From the NCBI GenBank assembly GCA_013339765.2, contig CM023451.1, positions 150,963,623-151,027,622 of the forward strand: a stretch of DNA of 64,000 bases, read 5' to 3'. This DNA is from Haemaphysalis longicornis. Taxonomy: Eukaryota; Arthropoda; Arachnida; Ixodida; Ixodidae. Below the pieces are notes generated by a model. The model was not told the DNA's origin and did not search any database. It saw only the letters and a list, made by a program, of their open reading frames with translations. This document shows, piece by piece, positions 33,485-47,330 of the stretch; the first letter of the stretch is position 1; every line of letters starts with the position of its first letter. Made by a program: the position numbers and the translations under genes.

Positions 33485-34544
33485 GGTCGTGCCCCTCGCG
33501 AGGGGGATGTTTCACTGCGTCGGCCATGCGAACAGTTTGCCACGCTTTAGTTTCAGTTCCGTATCTTCCCGCCGCGGCCGTGGAGAGAAGGCGGCCATCC
33601 GCGACTTTCGCCACCGCGGCGCTGCGGTTGCGAGCTGCGCTAGGAAAGCGAGCGTCGTCTGCTAGCGGGGAGCGGAACGCGTTCCGCTCGGCATCTCCGG
33701 TCTTCGCCACTTCTGGCTGCGCACTGCAAAAGAAATAACTTTTTCAACGTTTCGCGCTTCATCGTAACGCGTACTAACCCAGGCCGCACAGGATTGTTCG
33801 AGATAATCCAAGCCGAAGTACTTCGACCGGTGAATTTCTATCCGGCTTTTTTTCCAGAAATAGTGTTAGGCCTGTGTCCAAATATTGGTATTTCGGCAGT
33901 ATCCGGTCGTACTCCCGTGGCTATTCTGTCGGCCACTCTACCACTGTACCGGCTTATGTTCATACGGCCAAACTCCCGTCGCCTCCGGCCATTCGACAGC
34001 CACTTCTGTGCGGCCAGACTACGGCCACAAGAGGTCAACCGAGATACGGTGGTCGGACTCCAGGCGGACTACAGCAACCGGAAGGCGGCTGACAAAAGCT
34101 GCGGGAGTTCAGCCATGCTACAGGCATTGGATTTCCGCCACACTGAGGTCATTGTAGAGAGACCAGTAGACGGCCCGGTCTCCCGGGTCGTCCACGGTTT
34201 ACGCAGAAAAGAGCGCCGCTTTTGCCCAATTACTTTAAGGACAAACTTCCTGCACTCTTGCATGCTCTGACGAAACTAACTATTTTTACAACAGTGCCTG
34301 ACCAGTTTATTTTATGTAAAAACGGCTCGTATGCCTTTAAGCAAGCGTTTTGGCCCTCCACCCAACACTCAGAGACATTCTGTGCAATTTCCTATACACA
34401 AAAAGTATGTCCAGTTTCAGACCATGTCTCTTCAAAGATATTGTACTCGTTCAGCTTTTCTGGTGAACTTTCACAGGGCTGATTCTAGGAGAGATAGAAC
34501 GAGCGCGTTCATGTTAAATTTATTTCTGATGTTCTTTTCATAAG
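33485..34544. other. No gene recognised; GC-rich first half
   Basis: 33490-33720 is GC-rich with open frames on both strands, typical of composition rather than coding. 33870-34200 has several short frames that overlap each other. No domain seen. Confidence 0.4.
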
Positions 34545-34900
34545 TTATGCTCCCGAGTGCATGTACTCAGGATTGCATAGACTCGCGAGTGCAGTTTTCG
34601 CGATCACAGCTCATGAGTACATTATTCGTGAGTATTACTCATGAGTACGTATACATGAGTACTCATACTCACGAGTATGAGTACTCATTAGTACTCATAC
34701 TTGTGGATACAGTACTCATCAATGTGAGTACTACTCATACTCATGAGGGCTGTACTCATGAATACTGTACTCACGTCTTGTACTCCACTCGTCATCGCAC
34801 TCACTTTTTAAATCCGGGTGTGTACCTACTCATCTCGTACTCACTCGTTTGTTTGAGTGCAAATGAGTACAAATGAGTGTACGCATGACTGAGTACGCTG
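34545..34900. repeat. Degenerate palindromic ACTCATGAGT-type array
   Basis: About 25 variants of ATGAGTAC, GTACTCAT and TACTCATGAGT occur in both orientations, because the unit is nearly its own complement. The spacing is irregular (8-14 bases). The whole tract could fold into many alternative hairpins. No coding capacity. Confidence 0.8.
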
Positions 34901-37900
34901 ACCCATGGAGTATGTGCACACCAGTTAATAGCACAAAAGAACCTAATTTTCCCCTAATGTCGTACTCCGTTAAAAAAATCGTAGATGTGTTGAGAGCCGA
35001 AGTAAACTGAACATCTGGCAGCCGGGGTACCTGCCGTTGTGTGTCCTTACGAAGGAAGCTGGAGAAAATACCTAAGTGCTGGTGGCCAAATGTTGGCCGC
35101 TCAACTGATACGTGGCTGCCACAACCTAGATGCTGGCTGGACATCCCAGAGAGCGGCCATAGATGGGCCGGTTTTCGGGCACACTTTCTGTGCTGCCTAG
35201 AAAAATAAACACACCGGGACACTCGTTTTACAACGCCTCGCGCTAGAACGCTTCGTGATTTAAAACCACGAGACGTTTACAGCAAAGCTGTATACCTCTA
35301 GCCCCCCGGGGTGTCATTTCCGGGGGAAATAACGCCAGGGCGCCAAGAATACACTTATACACGTCAAGCTTCGAGCCTCACCAGGTTTCACGTTAGTGGA
35401 GATGGCCGGGATTTAATGCCTGTGCTGACCCCACTGCGATGGGCTTAGGAGCGTCTATACTTCCGAGGCAACTCTGAAACGTGGTCACCTACAAACAGAA
35501 GCTCGCCTCAGAATAATGTGCGCCGGGACACAAAACTGTCGCACGGCGATCAAAGTGACAGGTGCTCGCTGCAGCTGAAACCACCACCAGCCAAAACCAC
35601 CGCAACCTTTACGACGCGAAGATTACGCGCCAAACGTATATCGTTCTGATGACGAAGACTTGACGCAACAGAAGAAGACGCAACTACAAAAGGCCTACCA
35701 TTAGGATCACATAGCTTGAAATAAAATGTAATTCTTTTTAGCAAGATAGCGGTTTGATTTTGTTTACTGTTGCTAAATGACCTTGAAATCCAATTTTGGT
35801 GATTTAAAAACTTTGCACCCAAAAGACAACAAAATACACGTCTGTTTGTTATATGATGCCGTGGTTAAACTTGTATTGCCGTTTATTTTTTGTGCAGTGG
35901 TTGAGCTCAATGCCACTGTTTTTCAGCTGTAAATAAATTTATTGCACTATTATTGTATCGTGCGATCATTCAATGCAGACGTAAACGGCAGCCCGTTCAC
36001 CTGCAGGGAATGATCTCGTGAAGCCATGCCACAAGCACAGACACAAGCGCACTGAATAATAAAAGCCAAACAAGAACAAAAATTGGCAGGCGGTTATGAT
36101 ACTTTTTAATGGGCGTAGCCGCACTGCACTGAGGCAGCACTCACTCGTGGGTCCTCTCGACGGCAGCGATGATGAGCCTCTGCGTCGCCGGCACGAAGTG
36201 CGTCTCAGCAAGAGACCGTGAACTGCGTCTAAGCTAACGCACATCATAGTCACACGCACGCCCCCCTTGCATTTTCGCCAAGTGCCCGCACGAGGCGCCG
36301 TCGTGCGCCTCGTGCGGGCACAGCATGCTTTCCCCTCCCCCACCGCACACTTTCGGAAAGCGCTGGCTCGCGCCGCCATGGCGAACCGCCCTCCCCTCCC
36401 AGTTTCGCGACACTCTCTTCATTTGCTTTCTTTCATCGTTAGCTTTATCTTTCACTCCTCGGTCCAGCCATCGTTCACTCGGCTACGCCAACAACGCAGC
36501 TCAGCCCAGAGACCACCGCCAAACGGCTGCGCCCTCAAACAAACATGAACGAAGACTCGTGAGCCTTATTTCGGAAAGCGGCGTAACCTTGCTCAGCAAA
36601 CGACAGACGATCTGAAACCAGGTGACTAGTTTTGACAACAATGAACCGCGGGAATACTTTACTGTGATTCAAATGAGCTCTGATGTAACTATTTGTGGCC
36701 ATCATAAACTATCTACAAAAGAGGTTTTCTGATCGTCTGCTAGCTTATTTGGCTGCCCCTTACCGTGAATCGCCGTAACATGTTTCGTTTTGCATATTCC
36801 AGGTGGCGCCGTTGTTCCAAGACCAGCTTGCACGTCCGAATTGGCCGCCATTTTTCCATAGGCGAAAATGGTTTTTCTTTATTTTTAATATAAAAGGGCA
36901 AGTACCGTCGTTGTTCTCGGCGTCAAATAAAATGGAATACAAAATTCTACCTTCGTTTAAGTTGGAGAGTGAACGGAGCGGCGGTTCACTCAAGCAAATA
37001 TTTTAGTGTTCTATTTATCGCTGTAACACCCTGTATGTGACCAACGATGATTCACAAAAAGTTATTACTATAGTACAACCGACGAGTTCTTTCTCGTAAA
37101 CATGTTCTTGATAGAAACGTTTTCTCCCGCTTTTCTTCCCTATTTGGGTTGTGTCCTCCTATGTCTTCTTCCATACAGCTTCCTTAAGTGCCGCTCTATC
37201 TGGCAATGTTTCCGTCTCCTATCTGTGCAATCCCACCATGACTCTACTCTCCCCTTGTTCCAGTCAAGGTATTTTAATTTGTTTTCCGGTTTAGTTTTCA
37301 TTGGCACGACCTTATCGTATGAATAACAGAAACGACATAGTGAGCACTCTTGTGAAAGATCTTGATTTATAAATTGCAGTGTATACTGTTTCAGCTACAA
37401 GAAGCAATAAAGTTGCGATATGGTGACAGTGACTTGTCTGGTTTAACCTATATTTGCATATAACCGTACCTGCCTAGCGGGAATTGTAGAGACTAGGTCA
37501 ATTAACAAAGGAAATTAAATTTAAAGTCATTTAGGCACTGAACAAACAAAAAGGAATTTATGTCTTGTGGGTATCTTGCCTCTAGCCTGCCTTCTTTTCG
37601 ATTTCTGCTTTTGTGAGCAACCTGGTAGACACAAAGGGTTGGGTTTTGGGATGCACACCTAATGTCTTCGCATGACTCCCGTCTGGCATCCCGTTTTACC
37701 CATCATAAAACAAAGGTTTGCGACAACCTTGTGTACTAAGCTGCTGGAATTCGTTACTGCGATGCAAAGTGGTATACTCTCAACACTGTGATTGTCTGAG
37801 TAACCAAAGGATGACTAGCTTTCCGCTTCCTGCATATTACAGGGATTTTAGAGCCTTACAAAAATGAGTGGGTACTGCAGTTTGTCTGCTTGTTTGTCTT

Positions 37901-38199
37901 TATTCGGATCTTGCTCAAGGTACATGACGCTTGTGGCGAGCAGTAAAAGCTGCCGGAAATCGACAGCTTGACAGAGCTGCAAGCCCGAACACTGGACAGC
38001 ATTGCAGCAACATCAAATAAAACATGTATCTTGAAAAAAATGAGAACGAAAGGAAAGGAACGAAATTAACTACTTATGCAGTAAGTAGGCAGAAAACCGC
38101 AACGAGTACTACACGTACTTCAGCATTAAGCAAACTACATGCTATCATGTATTATACAAAGCATAACAAAGTCAAAGACAGGGCTACACAGTCTCGAAA
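34901..38199. other. Long stretch without recognised genes
   Basis: Contains a repeat block at 35208-35260 related to 33163-33200 and 56190, and a perfect inverted repeat at 36282-36321. The GC-rich segment 36240-36560 yields overlapping frames on both strands that I regard as compositional. The rest is AT-rich with no coding sign. Confidence 0.4.
36282..36321. repeat. Perfect 17-bp inverted repeat, 6-base loop
   Basis: GTGCCCGCACGAGGCGC at 36282-36298 pairs exactly with 36305-36321 around CGTCGT. It is a very stable GC-rich hairpin. No poly-T follows, and no element boundary is obvious. Confidence 0.95.
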
Positions 38200-38830
38200 T
38201 CTTGCCTGGTGTCACTTGAACCAGACCTGCAGCATCCCCTCAAACAGGTTGCGCTTTGATATCAGACTACTGTGTGACCTCTGGTTAAGTGCGGCCTTCG
38301 CAAACCCTTTCCACTTCCTCCCCGCAAAGTCAACAGCCCTGCTTCTGACGTGTGGGCGAGGGAGGAGACTATTGAACACGTCATGTGTCACTGCGCTCTG
38401 TTCACAGCGCAATAAACAGCACTTTTTAACCCCACACAGTGAAATTGACAACCGCCCTTTAAATCCTTATACTATATTGGGTCACAGGTGTTGCCTATTG
38501 CGGTACCAAAAGTCTACAAAATCCTGACTCTGTTTCTTGAAGGCCATTAGTTTGTATGAAATGTCTAACGACATCACCAGCGTTCAGCGCCGAACGTTAA
38601 CCAGTTTCCTTGGTTTAATTACCCTTTGTTTTATGCTTTTGTTTTTGCCCGTTGTTTTCATGTGTATTTCTTACCGGTCCCCTTCACTTTTCTCCTAATT
38701 CTCTTGGTATACTATTTTTCTGTTTCAATAACCCTTTACCCTTCACCATGTGTAGGGTAGCCAACCGCATGCTTCCCTAGATAAGCTTCCTGCCTCTATT
38801 GTACTGTTATTTTTTCTCCTTTCTGTACGT
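38200..38830 (+). pseudogene. LINE ORF2 3' end and 3' UTR
   Basis: Across frames, 38355-38410 reads EETIEHVMCHCALF, the H/C half of the zinc finger that closes tick LINE ORF2 proteins, and then NRPLNPYTILGHRCC to about 38525, the usual C-terminus. After the stop, the T-rich sequence with CCATGTGTAGGGTAGCCAAC (38746-38766) resembles the 3' UTR of such LINEs. The finger and C-terminus are in different frames and stops intervene, so it is a dead 3' fragment. Confidence 0.65.
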
Positions 38831-40376
38831 TTCAAACCGCTTTTCAACGGGAAAACCGACATAAGTAAGAGCACGGGGTTTGTGGTCGAGCAAATTAGTG
38901 TCGGAAGTGTGGATGCCTGCTCATGCGTTACTTGACGGCTTCTGTGGTGCATCCTCTTTTGCCGCGTCTGCGCTTCGAAAACTTGCCTGCAGGCAGAACG
39001 TCGTGAGATTAAAAAATATATCCAAAAAATTGTGGAAACAAAACACGAATGCAGGCGCCATCTTCCGGCGTCTGAAGTCCAAAATTTCTCGGAAGAGTGA
39101 AGCTCTCAGCCGGGTGCCTCCAAAAGAGATTGATTGCTGCTGGGTCTTGCGCTTATAGAGGCTGTGCTTTGAACAGAAAGGCTTTGCGGATGCACGTCGA
39201 GGCAAGTTTTGTGTCCGCTGAACCATGGTGCTTAGTGAACATTTATATTTGCCGCGGTTCGTCAAACTAGTGTAAGTGGAGGTCTCTCATTGCGAACATG
39301 AAGTTTGAACCGTTTTTTGAAATGAAGTATTCGACACGTCAGTACATATTATATTTTAGTTTCCTATTTGGCCTGTGAGAGTAATGTTTTTTGTGTGTGT
39401 AACAATGTCCAAGTCAGTTGAACAGCAGTAAGGTACCGCTCCTTTTGCATACCAACTGTACATATGTTTAATGCCCCACTTTCTTTGGACTCGGTGAAAA
39501 TCTCGAGCACAGAAATTATCTTCGTCATTCTGGATGGGAAAATCGGGGGGCTGACAAGTGATTAACAGCACAGAAAAAAATTCTTGAAATCTGGGCACCA
39601 GCGTTGACTGTAGCAAAAGTGTGTAAAAGTTTTTTTTTTCGTTCTTTGTTCGCAAACTTTACGTCGGTGCATTCCAAGAGCAACATTCCGAGCATAGACA
39701 TGCATCGATTTCGGGGGTCTCTTTGCGCGGTGTGGTCGCTGGAATTCAGCGCGCATGCAGTTTTGCTCCATATATTCATCGGTACATTCCACTTCGTCGT
39801 TTTGCATTGAATCGCTTGCATGAAGCGCGCCATCACCGACCAAGAGTAGTATAGGCAATCTCTTTACAGTAGTCCAACTCACAGTATTCGATATAGTTAA
39901 TTGCATCTTCCTCTCATTCTCACCTTTGCTGAGTAGTTACGGTAGTGCCCACGTGGGTCGCAAAAGACGCTAACTTACGCGTGCAACAGTAGTACAAATT
40001 CATTCGCATCTCACTCTTTCACAGCTTCACTTTTACTTCAGCATGAGGAGACAATTCCGCGGCGCGCGTACACACACGTAACCATTCGTAATCCCGCCAT
40101 CACTCTAAACCAGCTTGGAAGTTGAACAATCCAGTCGCTATGATCTAAATGATTGGGTCGAAAACCGTTTATAAAGACCGTTAGTCTCGAGGTGCGCAAT
40201 CAAACATAAACCATACGACATCGGCATCACGCATGAATACCGTGTTCTCTCAGCATGTGTGTCGCAGCTGCGAATAAAGGAAACGGTGATGCCGACTGTT
40301 TCAAAACGACTGAATACAATGTCTAGGCAATTCATTAATACAGCTTACTCTTTTCCTCTGTATGTCTCTGAGTTTC
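38831..40376. other. No gene recognised
   Basis: AT-rich with short frames on both strands. I see no domain or repeat that can be named. Confidence 0.4.
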
Positions 40377-42078
<1,702 letters not shown>

Positions 42079-42182
42079 CTTCACAAGCGGAGTGTAGCAG
42101 ACGACAGCCGCGCGAGTCCCTAAGCAGACCTCAGAGTCAGGGGCGTCACTTAAACATCTCACTCCCAATTGGCGGTAAGGGC
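42079..42182. repeat. Diverged direct repeat, copy 1
   Basis: ACAAGCGGAGTGTAGCAGA followed by GAGTCCCTAAGC and CAAACATCTCAC-like and CCAAT blocks; the second copy is at 43023-43140. Similarity is clear over about 100 bp. Confidence 0.75.
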
Positions 42183-42275
42183 GACCACGAGCGGTGTTGC
42201 GACACGTGTCTGCGTGATGTCGGCTAACGGATACTCGCATTTGCGTCTGCTTAACTCGGGTTCACTGTCCCTGCG

Positions 42276-42557
42276 GTTTCTTTGGACTAGGCCGGCGTTT
42301 GATGCTCAGCCCGCAACAGATTTTGCGTCCGCATAATGTTTATCAGAAAAACAAGCCCAAATCGCATAAGCACGCTCAAGTCATGATTGCAAATAGGGTT
42401 GTTAGCTCTCACTGCTGTTTCTTTGCGCTCAGTCGACATTTGATGCTCACCCGACCACAGATTTTGGCTGCGCACAATGTTTTTCATAAAAAAATACCTC
42501 AAATCAGATAAACACGATCAAGGCATGATTTGAAGTACGGTTGTTTGTTCGTTACCA
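42276..42557. repeat. Two-unit tandem repeat, period 141 bp
   Basis: Unit 1 from 42276 and unit 2 from 42417 share GTTTCTTTG, TTTGATGCTCA, CAGATTTTG, CGCACAATGTTT/CGCATAATGTTT, AAATC, CATAAGCACG/GATAAACACG, TCATGATT/GCATGATT and GGTTGTT in the same order. Divergence is roughly a quarter of positions, so the duplication is old. Confidence 0.85.
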
Positions 42558-43022
42558 CTAGGAGGAAACATGGCCGCTTTCGAAACATCCTTCGCGAAGC
42601 CGAATCCGTGCCAAGCGCGCAGAGTTCCAGCTTGTTATTGCTACGACCATGCAAGGCATCGGCTTTGCTATCAGCAGTCTTTATTAAAAGAAAATCAAGC
42701 CAGATACTACTAACAGGCAACCAAAAAAGTCCGGGACTAATAAGAATCCCCGCCCCTCCTTTAGTAGGTTGTTTCGTCTTTGCCAGAATGTATTACCGTT
42801 ATCAGCAACCGTTCGCAAATGGAGTGTAACAGAGTGTACTGTAACCTTTCAGAATGATAGAAAGTATTGTATCATCAGGTTACGTTCTGATGGCTTGTGG
42901 GTATACCGGCATGTACAAACTAAGGTCGCAAAAACTGTTGGCGGAGTTCAGTATAGCCTTATGTTTGTTCACTGAGTGGTTTAGTGGTCAAATTGGGCAC
43001 GTTTGAGCATAGAAACTGTTTC
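42558..43022. other. No gene recognised
   Basis: Spacer between repeat blocks with one 99-codon frame lacking recognisable features. Confidence 0.35.
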
Positions 43023-43140
43023 CCCGACAAGCGGAGTGTAGCAGATGATAGAGGCGTGAGTCCCTAAGCGTACGTTTACGAGCCAGCGGGCGCTACTCAA
43101 ACATCTCACCGCCAATAGGAATTCTTTCAGGCCAGCGCGT
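43023..43140. repeat. Diverged direct repeat, copy 2
   Basis: ACAAGCGGAGTGTAGCAGATG, GAGTCCCTAAGCGTA and CAAACATCTCACCGCCAAT match 42079-42182 in order. Confidence 0.75.
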
Positions 43141-43543
43141 CAATGGATACCAAAAACGCCTGTAAAGCGTGCTATGCGTGTTAGGCAATAGAGTCGTGTG
43201 GGAAAGTCACCGCACTTCCACTTCGTAGATACTAACCAACTCAATTGCAGTAATTCTTTCCTTTAGCACAACCTTCCATTCAAATATAAGTCAATGCTAA
43301 CAGGTCACCTTGAATGATATTCGTGCTAATTTCAACGACAAATGCTTATTTGATCATTACCTCTCGTCGTTATTTTTTTTAAATACTTGCCATAATTTTG
43401 CATGTTTTTCTCTGCGTAATGAGAGCTTCACTGGGGTTTCTGAGCTCAGCGTCAAGTTACTCAAAGTTTTGTCAGGCCTGCATACGTTGCCAATCGCTTA
43501 CGTAAATCGCATGGCGAATTTACGAAAACAAGTATCTTATTCT
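43141..43543. other. No gene recognised
   Basis: AT-rich spacer leading to the hairpin-ended element. Confidence 0.4.
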
Positions 43544-43854
43544 CTTCCCGTGGGGAACCCTGATGAGGATGCGAAGCATCGTGGCGGTTCCGTGTGGTTC
43601 CATTGTGTTGCCGTTATGTTGAGTGATCTGGATTTTACTAGCGCCAGAGGGAATTCCGCGTCCGGGTCCACACCGCTGGCAAAGGCACGGAAGTACTGTT
43701 GTGTTACGGTGAGTAGGCGGTGGTTCTCGAGGCACCGAAACTCGTCCATCATGTTCTTGTCGATGTTGTCACTGTGGTAGAATCGGTAGTCTCCGTCAGC
43801 GTTGGTGAGGTAAAGGTTGTTGACATTGTTGCACCGGCTGAGAGCAATGTACAC
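43537..43854 (-). pseudogene. Pif1/Helitron-type helicase C-terminal remnant
   Basis: A 105-codon - strand frame starting MYIALSRCNNVNNLYLTNAD. YIALSRC matches helicase motif VI of the Pif1/RecD-like family (Y-V/I-A-L-S-R), and the following LYLTN is the usual continuation. Then comes NIDKNMMDEFRCLENHRL and a tail lost in the element's left end. Motifs I-V are absent, so it cannot function. In an intact Helitron this domain unwinds DNA during rolling-circle transposition. Confidence 0.72.
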
Positions 43855-44003
43855 GCCCTCCTCTTCGCAGCTTTGTCTTCTCGTTCTTCTTCTTCTTCGG
43901 CGGTTCCCCTACGGGAAGATGACGACGGTAGTTGAACGAGAACCTATCTCATGATGCATTCTTTGGTTGGCCAATCCCTAGGGGCATCCTGCCACAATCA
44001 GCA

Positions 44004-44207
44004 TCAGAGGCGCTGCGGACGGGGCTGGTTGAGCTGCAAGGCGTGTGGCGCTTCCCGCCACAGCTTTCCCACGGGAAATTCAACATCCTCCTCTAAAGTT
44101 TTCAGTTCGTCGTTTCCGTTGACGTTCAGCTTCGCGTGCCTTCGTCGTATCAGTAGCTTCTTGACGTAGTATGAATGAGTCAAGGGCATAGGGCGCGTTC
44201 GTAGCAC
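44004..44207 (-). pseudogene. Unrecognised short ORF within the Helitron-like element
   Basis: Sixty-seven codons reading HSYYVKKLLIRRRHAKLN, then NDELKTLEEDVEFPVGKLW. Composition (alternating charged and hydrophobic residues) is protein-like, but I recognise no family. It could be more of the element's own ORF or a captured host segment. Confidence 0.3.
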
Positions 44208-44215
44208 TTGCTCCT

Positions 44216-44312
44216 GTCCCGGATTTGTAGCGTAGTGGGAAGATCACCACGTACGTCCCGTTGCGGCCAGAGAGTCGTGGGATCGAAACCGGGCGCCGCT
44301 ATTTCTTTTTTA
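44216..44312 (+). repeat. tRNA-derived segment with A and B boxes
   Basis: TAGCGTAGTGG at 44228-44238 is a perfect pol III A box and GGATCGAAACC at 44280-44290 a good B box, about 42 bp apart, followed by TTTCTTTTTT. The flanks do not pair as an acceptor stem, so this is probably a SINE head rather than a working tRNA gene. Confidence 0.55.
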
Positions 44313-44432
44313 TGTAGTGTAGTATGGCGCAGCTGTGGGTGTAAGGAGGAGAGTTGCGCATGCGCAGTGTGAGTGCGGACACCGACGCGGGACATGCCGA
44401 AACCATAAGATGCTTTCGCATCTAAAATTTGC

Positions 44433-47299
44433 TCCCCACCAAAATTCGAACAGAAAATTCTTCGAATAATTTGGGCCTAAGAACAGCCTGATTTTGAATA
44501 GCTGAAGTTCTACAAAACTGGTACGAATAAATGTACGCAAACACACTAACCTGGTAACATACAATTAGCAAGAAAATTTCCAAGAAGTAAGACCCGAAGC
44601 CAAAGTAATAGGGTTAAGTCGAGGGGCTAAGACAGTCGTTTTTGGAGAGCTTCTAGCAGCAGGCAATTTCCCAAAAAGCTTACTGACAAAGCGGAGCGGA
44701 AGCGCAGATCTTCGATCCCGCCTTCGTCTTCGAAAAGAACGGGCCTCGCCGTCGTCCAGACTGCGTGCCCGGCCTCTTCTCAGCTCTGCTTTCTATATAA
44801 TGGCGCCACCTATAGCCGCTGCCGCACACCAGAGGACGCTGTCGCGCAGCTTCAATCGCATCCTTTTCCTGAAGTGTCGGCTCCTCGAAACGCGTTGCTC
44901 CCCGCTTTCTGTGCGGCGAAAATTTTTGTATAGTGCGAACAGTTTAACATATATGAAAAATAGCGAAGCCGTCTTTATTGTGTGTGGATCGCACACTTAT
45001 ATAGACGTAAGCCACTTTCACTAATTCAATGATCATGTTAGAATAAGTTCTGTTTACTTTCTGCATGCCAGGAATTACTATTTGGAATTATTATTTATGG
45101 TGTACTTGATGATGATTACGGTAAAGATTATGATTTAGTATTACGGCAAAAAAATAGTGTGGCACAGTGAAAAATTGACGTGCTTGTGAAACTGATGCGT
45201 ACAGAAACTACAGAAAAATAACACGGAGCTACTACGTTCTGGAAATATTTAATAAACTGGGTGATGAATTATGTCAGGTAAACAAGAAACGCAAACTTAT
45301 GAACGCAATAAGAAAATGTACGTTTGCAGGTTCAGTAAACACTGAGTTGGCAGTGTTACCGGACATATGTGAAATTGTTAATCGTCTTGGTGCTCAACTA
45401 GTATATATTTATGTTCTGATATCTCCGTACAATTTTGAGATCGCGTGGAATTGTATTTCTGCGAGTGTGGCATTGGCCCATTGCTTTCATTCCAGTTACT
45501 GTAATATAAGAGTTCAGCAGAAAAAAAATTTGATGAATGTTCGGCAGCCAAAAAACACTCCTTTTCTTGTGTGTGTGTTTTTTGCTTCGTTTTATGTACT
45601 AGGAAGTGTTCAGTGTACATTCATAAAAAGCAGAAAATTATTGTGCTATTTTATTTAATAACAGCGACGCTGTTTAGCAAATCGTAATTTTTCGTTTCCG
45701 CAGTTAAAAATACCAAGAAATTTCCGAGCGCACACACGTGAGCGTGGTCCTGGGGGCGACCGCCCTGCAGTGAATAAACCAAGACAATGCCTAACGCTCG
45801 TATGTGAGTGCCTCGGGGCGACCGCCCAGCCTCCCCGGTCCATTTTTTTTAAGCCAAGCATGCCCACGTCCGGAGATTGGCCAAGATTGGCCTGAAAAGC
45901 TGCTGCAGCGTTCGCCGTAATCGGGGCAACACTTGCTCGGAACGAGAAAGACACGTTATAACGTGCGCTCCTCTAAGGTGATGTCCAAAGATCATCATGT
46001 AAAAAATTGAATCTGACACTTAGAGCAATAGTGATGGAGTAAATGTGGTTGCGGCAGCGAAGAAGAAGCAAGCCGGCTGCAATTGTGGACTTAAACCTTC
46101 GTGATGGTCCTAGAGGTTGCACACAGCTTTGCTGCCTTCAAATCTTGCGCGTTATTGTGAGCTTTCTTCAGTTTTTTTATTGAGTTTACAGCTCAAAAAA
46201 ACGTTCAATATCCCCGTAGCCCTCTCAGCCTTTATACGGTGGTGAAAGATGCCTAATTGCCGGGAAATTACCAATTGACAAACGCATTTAATTCTTTGTG
46301 TCCTTTCGTGACGCTTCGCTTGACGCAAACGGAGGCGGAAGGCGAGTTACACAGCACTGTGGTGTAGCAGGAAAAATAAAACCTACCAAGCAAATCAACG
46401 AGGCCGCAGGAACCACTAGTCGCGCTTTTGTCGCATCTGACAAAACGCGCCCGCAGGCTGCCGCTGTGTGAGCGCCAACCTTGGTGCCGCACGGGACGTG
46501 CGATGGTGGTTAAAGAATGCAAATGTGCCGCGCGGGCACTTTTGCACTTTACCTAAAAAACGTCTAGCGGGCAGCGCAATCGCAGCGACAACGACGTCAG
46601 GGGCGCTCTTATGCTGTGCAGTTTCATTATGGGTAGTCTGGTTTTAGTCGCTTTGATGCACCCTGTTTGATTGTGGCGCCACCTGTTAGTTCCACTTGAA
46701 ACCGCGCCCAATGCATAATGGGAAAGCGAGCGCTGTACGGACCACCTGAATGGCAGTACGTGTGCGTTTGAGTGCTATTACTATGCTGGCATGCGTGTGC
46801 ACCTGCATCCAAAAAACTCGAAAAAGACATTCATATTTACGGCTCGACCAATGGGATTACGTAGCGCAGCCTTGCTATACGCACATTTGGAGGGAACGGG
46901 CATGTGACTATGCCAAATCTGCAATAAGCATCGCAACCGCCACCAGCGCCGTGGGTTCGCAGCTTGCGAACATCGGTATGGCTTGAATTATACCTGTACA
47001 TTTATAATTGTTTATGACTTAACAACGTTAACGGGCAAAGAAATATTTTACGTGTTTCTTTGAAAGCTTGTGTGAGCGGTTTTCACTCTGGTGTTCATCA
47101 CGTGAATCTTATGCATCCGTTGAGTCGCCGTTCCCGTCATCTCTGCTGGGCGACTCATAGCTTCATTTTTTGATTATTTACGAGAATATTTTAGAAAATG
47201 CCCTGCAAAGTTGCACAGTGGGCATTTAATTGTTTTGCCTTCATACTGAGAATTAAACCAATACCACAGGAGAGGTTATAGTACAAAATTGTGTTGCTT
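44433..47299. other. Long stretch without recognised genes
   Basis: Frames up to 119 codons (45299-45658) lack domains and are AT-rich. I saw no tandem or inverted repeat worth naming. Confidence 0.4.
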
Positions 47300-47330
47300 G
47301 TTGCTTGTCTTTCGCCGTTTGCACCACCCG

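Larger units (their letters stand above)
43544..44432. mobile_element. Hairpin-ended Helitron-like element with helicase remnant
   Basis: Left end TTCCCGTGGGGAACCCTG with hairpin GATGCGAAGCATC (43568-43580); right end hairpin GATGCTTTCGCATC (44409-44422) followed by TAAAATTTGC. The smaller copy at 19738-20176 has the same ends. The interior carries, on the - strand, a Pif1-type helicase C-terminus (43537-43854), another short frame (44004-44207), a tRNA-like segment (44216-44312) and an NRF-1-like palindrome near 44355. Helitrons and Helentrons encode Rep-Pif1 proteins and end in hairpins, which supports the assignment; no Rep domain is present. Confidence 0.65.

Noticed and set aside
36234..36615. 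Five overlapping frames of 70-137 codons
   Set aside because: GC-rich composition and a hairpin; the frames contradict each other and show no domain.
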